A stretch of DNA of 11,197 bases, from assembly GCA_946545105.1 (NCBI GenBank), contig CAMNMY010000008.1:1-11197 (forward strand), in the 5' to 3' direction. This stretch comes from an uncultured Clostridia bacterium. GTDB lineage: Bacteria; Bacillota_A; Clostridia; Christensenellales; UBA3700. Made by a program: the position numbers and the translations under genes. This document shows, piece after piece, positions 6,511 to 11,197 of this stretch (positions are counted from its first letter, which is position 1; each line of letters starts with the position of its first letter). The notes beneath the pieces are model-generated. The model did no database searches and had not been told where the DNA came from. It saw only the letters and a program-made list of their open reading frames with translations.

Positions 6511-8244
6511 ATGATTAAGTATTTAATGAAGAAATATGCCTTAACTGAACATGGCGCAAGAGATTTTATTAAGGCATCATGCTGGGCAACATTTGCAGAT
6601 TTGGCAATGATGATTCCAGTATCAATAATATATTTCATCATTTGCGATTTACTTGGTGATGGAATAACAAAGACGGGATATATAGTATATAGTATTGCAA
6701 CTGCTATGGCGCTTGTAATTCTATACTTACTAAACTACGCACAATACAATGCAGAATTTGTTGCTACATATAAAGAATCACATAGAAGAAGATTGGATCT
6801 TGCAGAGAGATTAAGAAAGATGCCATTATCATTCTTCGGCAAAAGAGACGTTGGCGATTTAACAAAGATGTTATTAAGCGATACAGCATTGCTTGAAACA
6901 AACTTTTCACATATCATGCCACAATTCTATGGGGCTATTATATCTACAACATTAATTGTTATCTCATTGTTTGTATTTGATTGGAGAATGGCGCTTGCTA
7001 GTATTTGGGTATTCCCAATTGCTATGTTAATTGTTATTACATCAAGAAAGATGCAAGATAAAGTTAACAAGCCAAAGCTAGAAGCGATGGTTGCAAGTGA
7101 AGCTGATATTCAAGAATATATTGAAACAGTTAAAGACTATAAAGCAAATTCAGCAGAAGTTAAGAGATTGGTTCCAATAAAGGAAGGAATTAAGAACGTA
7201 GAAAAGAGAGGACTTTTATCAGAACTTGGAGTTGCAGTATTTGTAATTAGCGCACAAATGATTCTAAAACTTGGAATTGCGACAACAGCCATTGTTGGTG
7301 GCTTATTAATTAAAGATGGTGGTATTTCATTAACAACATTTATTATGTTCTTGATTGTTGTATCTAGAATCTATGAGCCAATGGGAGGATCGTTAGTAAA
7401 TCTTGCTGCTATCATAAGTCAAGATTTGACAATAAAGAGAATGAATGAAATTCAAGAATACCCAATTCAAGAAGGTGAAAAGAATTGTGATGTAGATAAC
7501 TATGATATTGAATTTAAGAATGTAAGCTTTGCTTACAATAAAGATGAAGGCGTATTAAAGAATGTATCTTTAATTGCAAAGCAAGGCGAAGTAACAGCAT
7601 TAGTAGGTCCAAGTGGTGGCGGTAAATCTACAGTCGGCAAACTTGCAACTAGATTCTATGATATTCAATCTGGGCAAATCACAATCGGAGGAAAGGATAT
7701 ATCAAAGATTGATCCAGAAACATTGTTCAAGAATTACTCAATAGTATTCCAAGATGTAGTTTTGTTCAATAACACAATTAAAGAGAATATTAGAATCGGT
7801 AAGAGTGATGCAACAGACGAAGAAGTTTTATGGGCTACTAAAGAAGCTAAGTGTGATGAATTTATCTCTAAGCTAGAAAATGGCATAGATACAATGATTG
7901 GAGAAAATGGCAGCACATTATCTGGAGGTGAGCGTCAAAGAATATCTATTGCACGTGCGCTTTTAAAGAATGCTCCAGTAATATTGCTTGATGAAGCTAC
8001 AGCATCACTAGATGCCGAAAATGAGACAGATGTCCAAGAAGCTATATCTAAATTAACAAAAGATAAGACAGTTATTATCATAGCTCATAGAATGAGAACA
8101 GTCGAAAATGCGGACAAGATAGTATTCTTAGCAAACGGCCAAATAGTAGAGCAAGGATCCCCAAAAGAGTTGTTGTCTAAGAAAGATTCTCATTTCAAAC
8201 ATATGGTTGAGACTCAAAAGCAAAGTACTGCTTGGTCAATATAG
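6511..8244 (+). CDS. ABC exporter half-transporter, second subunit (membrane + ATPase)
   Basis: A 577-residue partner of the preceding subunit, with the same membrane-ATPase fusion. ATPase motifs: Walker A GPSGGGKST at 366-374, Q-loop Q414, signature LSGGERQ at 470-476, Walker B VILLDEA with D494 and catalytic E495, a normal SLDAE D-loop, and switch histidine H526. Both subunits keep the catalytic glutamate and signature, so neither ATP site looks degenerate, unlike many heterodimeric exporters. The gene begins three bases after the previous stop, and its GGGAGG ribosome binding site (6499-6504) lies in the end of the upstream gene, so translation is tightly linked. The membrane segments include a TM pair around ISTTLIVISLFVFDWRMA. 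It ends with a TAG stop, then a terminator. Confidence 0.93.
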   Translation: MIKYLMKKYALTEHGARDFIKASCWATFADLAMMIPVSIIYFIICDLLGDGITKTGYIVYSIATAMALVILYLLNYAQYNAEFVATYKESHRRRLDLAERLRKMPLSFFGKRDVGDLTKMLLSDTALLETNFSHIMPQFYGAIISTTLIVISLFVFDWRMALASIWVFPIAMLIVITSRKMQDKVNKPKLEAMVASEADIQEYIETVKDYKANSAEVKRLVPIKEGIKNVEKRGLLSELGVAVFVISAQMILKLGIATTAIVGGLLIKDGGISLTTFIMFLIVVSRIYEPMGGSLVNLAAIISQDLTIKRMNEIQEYPIQEGEKNCDVDNYDIEFKNVSFAYNKDEGVLKNVSLIAKQGEVTALVGPSGGGKSTVGKLATRFYDIQSGQITIGGKDISKIDPETLFKNYSIVFQDVVLFNNTIKENIRIGKSDATDEEVLWATKEAKCDEFISKLENGIDTMIGENGSTLSGGERQRISIARALLKNAPVILLDEATASLDAENETDVQEAISKLTKDKTVIIIAHRMRTVENADKIVFLANGQIVEQGSPKELLSKKDSHFKHMVETQKQSTAWSI

Positions 8245-8262
8245 GAAAGTAGTCCAATGGAA

Positions 8263-8297
8263 CGATCCAGGCGGCAAAGGCTTGCCTGGATTGTTTC
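8263..8297 (+). terminator. Terminator of the TetR-ABC-ABC operon
   Basis: CGATCCAGGC (8263-8272) pairs with GCCTGGATTG (8284-8293) in a ten-base-pair stem with one G-T wobble and an eleven-base loop. The following T-run is weak and broken (TTTCTAATTT). Confidence 0.7.
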
Positions 8298-8305
8298 TAA
8301 TTTAG

Positions 8306-8314
8306 TGATATAAT
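8306..8314 (+). promoter_or_regulatory. Extended -10 promoter of the ZIP gene
   Basis: TGATATAAT, identical to the reductase element at 1899. No clear -35 box. The ribosome binding site GGAGGG is at 8322-8327, seven bases before the ATG, so the leader would be only about 14 bases. Confidence 0.65.
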
Positions 8315-8334
8315 TTTAATCGGAGGGAAAAATT

Positions 8335-9129
8335 ATGCCAAATTTTGCTTATCCATTGATAGGAATACCATTAATATTTATTTGTACATCTTTAGGAGCA
8401 TTTTTCGTTTTCTTTGTTAGGGGAAAAGAAGTATCTCCTAAATTAGGTAAGATATTTATGGGTTTTGCTGCAGGCGTAATGTTTTCTGCTTCATTCTTTT
8501 CTTTAATAAAACCCGCCATTGAATCAGATGTTTCATATATGCCATCGTGGGCCGTTGCTGCTATATCTATTTTGCTTGGTGCTGGGTTTTTATGGCTTAT
8601 AGATAAAGTGGTTCCACATTTCCATGTAAGTGAGAATAAAGAAGAGGGTATCCAATCTGTTCAATTATCTAAAACATCAAAAATGTTTTTGGCAGTAACG
8701 ATTCATAATATTCCAGAAGGACTATCTGTAGGGATTGCTTTTGGTGTTGCTTTATCTCAACCGGATAACGCAGCGCTTTTAATGGGAGCGTTATTACTTG
8801 CAATTGGTATAGGTATACAAAATATTCCAGAGGGTATGGTTGTATCTCTTCCAGTTAAGAGTTCGACCGGGTCTTCGCCAAAGGCGTTTATATTTGGCGT
8901 GTTATCTGGTGTTGTTGAACCTATAGCTGCTGTGTTAGGATTGTTCTTAGCTATGCAAATACAAGGCATTATGCCTTGGGCTTTAGCTTTTGCTGCAGGC
9001 TGCATGATTTATGTTGTGGTTGAGGAAATGGTCCCAGAGATGACAAGTGAAGGTCATGACCATTATGGTGTTTGGTCGTTTTGCGTTGGATTTATCATCA
9101 TGATGATTTTGGATTGTATTCAATTGTAA
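8335..9129 (+). CDS. ZIP family metal transporter (ZupT/GufA type)
   Basis: A 264-residue integral membrane protein with about eight hydrophobic segments, the usual size for bacterial ZIP proteins. The two metal-site helices are evident: IHNIPEG at 123-129 and IQNIPEG at 161-167. Further family marks are GVVEPIAAVLG with E195 and VVEEMVPE at 228-235. The loop between the third and fourth helices carries PHFHV (94-98), a short histidine-bearing stretch typical of the variable metal-binding loop. It would bring zinc, and perhaps iron or manganese, into the cytoplasm. It has its own promoter behind the exporter terminator and is followed by a gene-poor stretch, so it is transcribed alone. No regulator such as Zur or a known metal box was seen upstream. 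Confidence 0.92.
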   Translation: MPNFAYPLIGIPLIFICTSLGAFFVFFVRGKEVSPKLGKIFMGFAAGVMFSASFFSLIKPAIESDVSYMPSWAVAAISILLGAGFLWLIDKVVPHFHVSENKEEGIQSVQLSKTSKMFLAVTIHNIPEGLSVGIAFGVALSQPDNAALLMGALLLAIGIGIQNIPEGMVVSLPVKSSTGSSPKAFIFGVLSGVVEPIAAVLGLFLAMQIQGIMPWALAFAAGCMIYVVVEEMVPEMTSEGHDHYGVWSFCVGFIIMMILDCIQL

Positions 9130-9302
9130 TGGGTTGGATTGTTGTTTTTATAAAAGAGATAGGCGATAAATAGATTTTATATAATAAAATGGGTTCTTGT
9201 TTATAATGTTGCCATTAAATGGCTTTGCTTTGCCAAACGTAATACATTTTTGCTTTTTATATAAAATATAAAAAAGATAGGATTTTTTACGGGGTGGCAT
9301 AT

Positions 9303-9523
9303 ATGTATTACTCTCTTAGAAAAGTATTCGCAATTTTAATGTTCATAGCATATACGGGTGCTGTTTCTTATTAGGCTACCAATAGTGCGCTTGAGATTCT
9401 AATGGCGAGGAAGGTTGTGTCTCCTTGTGCGCAAACAGATATTTTTAATCAATTGAATGTCATAAAGGAATTGCAAAATACCGGCATATTTCAGTTAATT
9501 GCGATTTAAGAAAAGATGTTTAA
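9303..9523 (+). pseudogene. Degraded small membrane protein with SHOCT-like tail
   Basis: From the ATG at 9303 (GGGGTGG at 9291-9297 may be its ribosome binding site) the frame reads 23 codons with a hydrophobic segment, KVFAILMFIAYTGAVSY, then meets TAG at 9372-9374. Beyond the stop the same frame stays open for 44 codons to TAA at 9507. That part contains TDIFNQLNVIKELQNTGI, which fits the SHOCT pattern (D-h-x-x-L-x-x-h-K-E-L-x-x-x-G-I). A frame change at about 9486 would continue as HISVNCDLRKDV to TAA at 9521, close to the expected K-rich SHOCT end. TAG is used as a normal stop by other genes here, so recoding is unlikely. I read it as a dead gene with an amber mutation and a likely frameshift. 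Alternatively the 23-codon ORF alone could be a small membrane peptide. Confidence 0.5.
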
Positions 9524-9546
9524 AGATAATATTGACAATTTGAGTA

Positions 9547-9575
9547 TTCAAAAATGCGTCTAGACGCAATATAAT
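9547..9575 (+). promoter_or_regulatory. Possible promoter with palindromic operator in its spacer
   Basis: TTCAAA (9547-9552), 17 bases, TATAAT (9570-9575). The perfect palindrome TGCGTCTAGACGCA (9555-9568) fills the spacer. No gene with a convincing start follows before the Fic gene, so the product, if any, would be a non-coding transcript or a long leader. Confidence 0.35.
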
Positions 9576-9643
9576 TCATCATGCAGTTGTAAGAGTTGAA
9601 ATCATAATTCATACTATTGGTGAATAAAAACGCGTCCAGACGC
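9555..9643. repeat. Two copies of a GCGTCYAGACGC palindrome
   Basis: TGCGTCTAGACGCA (9555-9568, perfect over 14 bases) and GCGTCCAGACGC (9632-9643, five-base arms around CA). Their centres are 76 bases apart. Both are followed within about 20 bases by ATGCAGT, so a longer unit may have been duplicated. Their GC content stands out from the surrounding AT-rich DNA. Confidence 0.75.
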
Positions 9644-9730
9644 AAAATTATGCAGTGAGTAGTAATTAAGTTGCCAATTTTTTTGTTATGCTGATGTTTT
9701 CGATATTGTTATATTTATTCTCATACATCC

Positions 9731-9759
9731 TTGACTAATCTCCTAAAAACATATATAAT
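9731..9759 (+). promoter_or_regulatory. Promoter of the Fic gene
   Basis: TTGACT (9731-9736), exactly 17 bases, TATAAT (9754-9759): the best sigma-70-type promoter in the window. Transcription would start near 9766. A second TATAAT at 9772-9777 has no matching -35. Confidence 0.85.
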
Positions 9760-9786
9760 TTAGGAGAATATTATAATTATAGGAGA
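9739..9786. promoter_or_regulatory. Triple operator-like element over the Fic promoter and ribosome binding site
   Basis: TCTCCTAAA (9739-9747) and TTTAGGAGA (9759-9767) form a perfect nine-base inverted repeat around the -10 box. A third, one-mismatch copy, TATAGGAGA (9778-9786), contains the ribosome binding site. The centres are 20 and 19 bases apart, about two helical turns, as expected for a repressor binding the same DNA face. The C-terminal winged helix of the Fic protein is the obvious candidate binder (inference). Confidence 0.65.
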
Positions 9787-9790
9787 TTAT

Positions 9791-10837
9791 ATGAGAGAAT
9801 TTAATTATGCAAAACTAATAGATAGGAAATGGGATAAAGAGGTTCTTAATTATATTGGAATTATTCATGAATATAAAGGTAGACAACAATTATATCTTGA
9901 ACAAAAGCCTGAAGAGTTAGAGTCGCTAGTGGCTTTAGCTAAAATACAAAGTACAGAAGCATCTAATGAAATTGAAGGCATTAGAACAACTAATGCTAGG
10001 TTAAAGCAATTGATGAGCAATAAGACTTCCCCAAAAAATAGAGATGAGAATGAAATCCTTGGATATAGAAATGCATTAAGTTTAATTCATGAGAATTTTG
10101 AGTATATTCCAATTAGACCAAACTATATTTTGCAATTACATAAAGAAATGTATCAATTTATGGATATAAGTTCCGGAGGAAGATTTAAAGATGTCCCAAA
10201 TGAAATAGATGCAGTATATCCAGATGGACATAAAGAGATTATTTTTAAACCACTTGAGCCATATGAAACACCAGAAGCAGTGGATAGATTATGCGAAGAG
10301 TATAATAAGGCTATTGAGAAATATAATATAGATCCGTTGCTTGTTATACCGATATTTATTCATGATTTTCTATGTATTCACCCATTCAACGATGGAAACG
10401 GAAGAATGTCTAGATTGTTAACAACATTGTTACTATATAAAAATGGATATACAGTTGGAAAGTATATTTCTTTAGAAAAGAAAATTCAAATAACAAAGCA
10501 AGAATATTATACGGCATTAAGTCGAAGTTCTAAGAATTGGATAGATGATAATAATGATGACACGCCATTTGTTAAGTATATATTAGGAACAATTCTTGCT
10601 GCATATAGGGACTTTGAATCTAGAGTAAATTTAGTAAGCAAAAAAATGTCAGCATTTGAAATGGTAGAGAATGCTGTAAAGAACAAGATAGGCAAATTTA
10701 CGAAGAGTGATATTATGGAAATGTGCCCGGAAATAGGAAGGGCATCTGTAGAGAATGCACTTAAGAAATTGTGTGAAGAAGGGAAAATCGAAATGCACGG
10801 CGGAGGACGTTCTTCATATTATTCTCCTAAAAGCTAA
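9791..10837 (+). CDS. Fic-domain protein with N-terminal inhibitory motif and C-terminal winged helix
   Basis: A 348-residue Fic-family enzyme, expected to transfer AMP (or another nucleotide part) to a hydroxyl on a target protein. The catalytic motif is complete: HPFNDGNGRMSR at 197-208, with H197, D201 and R205/R208. The inhibitory motif [S/T]xxxE[G/N] is present before it as SNEIEG (S58, E62, G63), making this a class II, self-inhibited Fic protein that needs no separate antitoxin. The first part (residues 1-110) resembles the Fic_N type extension. The last 50 residues (about 297-348: TKSDIMEMCPEIGRASVENA, LKKLCEEGKIEMHG, then a wing SSYYSPKS) form a winged helix, suggesting DNA binding. 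The start at 9791 has AGGAGA five bases upstream. The gene stands alone between its promoter and a terminator, in a gene-poor region. The target is unknown. Confidence 0.93.
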   Translation: MREFNYAKLIDRKWDKEVLNYIGIIHEYKGRQQLYLEQKPEELESLVALAKIQSTEASNEIEGIRTTNARLKQLMSNKTSPKNRDENEILGYRNALSLIHENFEYIPIRPNYILQLHKEMYQFMDISSGGRFKDVPNEIDAVYPDGHKEIIFKPLEPYETPEAVDRLCEEYNKAIEKYNIDPLLVIPIFIHDFLCIHPFNDGNGRMSRLLTTLLLYKNGYTVGKYISLEKKIQITKQEYYTALSRSSKNWIDDNNDDTPFVKYILGTILAAYRDFESRVNLVSKKMSAFEMVENAVKNKIGKFTKSDIMEMCPEIGRASVENALKKLCEEGKIEMHGGGRSSYYSPKS

Positions 10838-10870
10838 TATAATCTCCTAATATTTGCACAATTTGGGAGT
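10823..10870. repeat. Copies of the Fic operator element at the 3' end of the gene
   Basis: TCTCCTAAA (10823-10831) lies in the last codons (Ser-Pro-Lys), TCTCCTAA (10843-10850) just after the stop, and the imperfect reverse arm TTTGGGAG (10862-10869) ten to eleven bases further, mirroring the spacing of the upstream pair. ATATAATCTCCTA (10837-10849) is the exact 13-base reverse complement of 9780-9792, the ribosome binding site and start of the same gene. Confidence 0.7.
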
Positions 10871-10897
10871 TTATACGATGGAAGATTAATTAAAATA

Positions 10898-10932
10898 GAG
10901 GTTATCAAGTCAAATTTGATACCTCTTTTTTT
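10898..10932 (+). terminator. Terminator of the Fic gene
   Basis: GAGGTTATCAA pairs with TTGATACCTC (10916-10925) with one bulged T, a short loop and seven T residues after the stem. It is 60 bases after the Fic stop codon. Confidence 0.9.
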
Positions 10933-11197
10933 GTATAAATAAAGATGCCAAATATCAAGATAATATGCCTGCGTGTGCGCATGCATAATCTAGGTAGTTT
11001 ATATCTGTAGATACAGTAAAAAGTTAAGGGAAAATATAGGTATAAAAAGTGACTTTTTTCGTACGAGTTAGCTCGCTCGGGCCGCTGTTTATGAAAAATA
11101 CGTTATAACAACAAATAGCCCAGGCAAAACATATCAGTTAAAAGTGTACGTCAAAATAATACACCACTCAAAGTAGAGCCACAGCATGGTTCTATCC
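10933..11197. other. Window end without a recognised gene
   Basis: No convincing coding region on either strand. It contains the palindrome AAAAAGT-G-ACTTTTT (11044-11058), a GC-rich patch near 11060-11085 with CGAG-TTAG-CTCG, and an eight-base-pair hairpin TAGAGCCA-CAGCA-TGGTTCTA (11174-11194) at the very edge, whose continuation is not visible. Confidence 0.5.

Larger units (their letters stand above)
9130..9730. other. 600-base region without an intact gene
   Basis: Between the ZIP and Fic genes no intact coding region is visible. The stretch holds a decayed SHOCT-like gene (9303-9523), a GCCATT-A-AATGGC inverted repeat (9211-9223), a TATAAT hexamer at 9202, and two copies of a GC-rich palindrome (9555-9568 and 9632-9643). 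No clear terminator for the ZIP gene was found. Confidence 0.6.

Noticed and set aside
9211..9223. GCCATT-A-AATGGC as terminator of the ZIP gene
   Set aside because: The usable stem is only four base pairs and no T-run follows.
9372..9374. Recoded TAG (amber read as an amino acid)
   Set aside because: TAG ends the TetR gene (4697-4699) and the second ABC gene (8242-8244) at the expected family lengths, so it is a normal stop here.
9739..10870. Fic gene as a transposon with terminal inverted repeats
   Set aside because: No transposase, no target duplication seen, and the repeats overlap the promoter and ribosome binding site, so regulation explains them better.
11154..11195. Minus-strand frame entering from the window edge
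   Set aside because: Only about 14 codons before a TGA, with no recognisable family ending.

Overview
The window is AT-rich, uses AGA for most arginines, has strong AGGAG-type ribosome binding sites and stops on TAA, TAG and TGA-free gene ends. Together with the gene content (a DUF3793-flavodoxin pair, a TetR plus two half-size ABC exporters, a large surface protein built of Ig-like repeats) this points to a low-GC Gram-positive bacterium, most likely an uncultured Clostridia-type Bacillota. This placement is an inference; no rRNA or tRNA is present.

Layout. (1) 2-1823: the 3' end of a cell-surface protein made of about seven Ig-like repeats with a C-terminal membrane anchor, overlapping a small three-helix membrane protein, closed by a terminator. 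(2) 1899-2859: a monocistronic aldo/keto reductase with its own extended -10 promoter. (3) 3911-2926, minus strand: a DUF3793 protein followed by a short flavodoxin, sharing a bidirectional-type terminator with the reductase. (4) 4026-8297: a divergent TetR-ABC-ABC operon with a palindromic operator over the TetR -10, closed by a terminator. (5) 8306-9129: a ZIP-family metal transporter with its own promoter. (6) 9130-9730: 600 bases with no intact gene, holding the remains of a small SHOCT-domain membrane protein and two copies of a GC-rich palindrome. (7) 9731-10932: a Fic-domain protein with a C-terminal winged helix, flanked on both sides by copies of one AGGAGA-type element. (8) 10933-11197: no recognisable gene, several short palindromes.

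How the genes work together. The central block (flavodoxin/DUF3793, an exporter pair of the type that includes the YbtPQ/IrtAB siderophore-linked group, a ZIP transporter) has a loose redox and metal theme, but only the operon structures are directly supported. The most unusual regulatory architecture is around the Fic gene: its promoter lies inside a perfect inverted repeat, the repeat recurs as the ribosome binding site, and an inverted copy lies right after the stop codon, where the transcript would be complementary to its own ribosome binding site and start codon.
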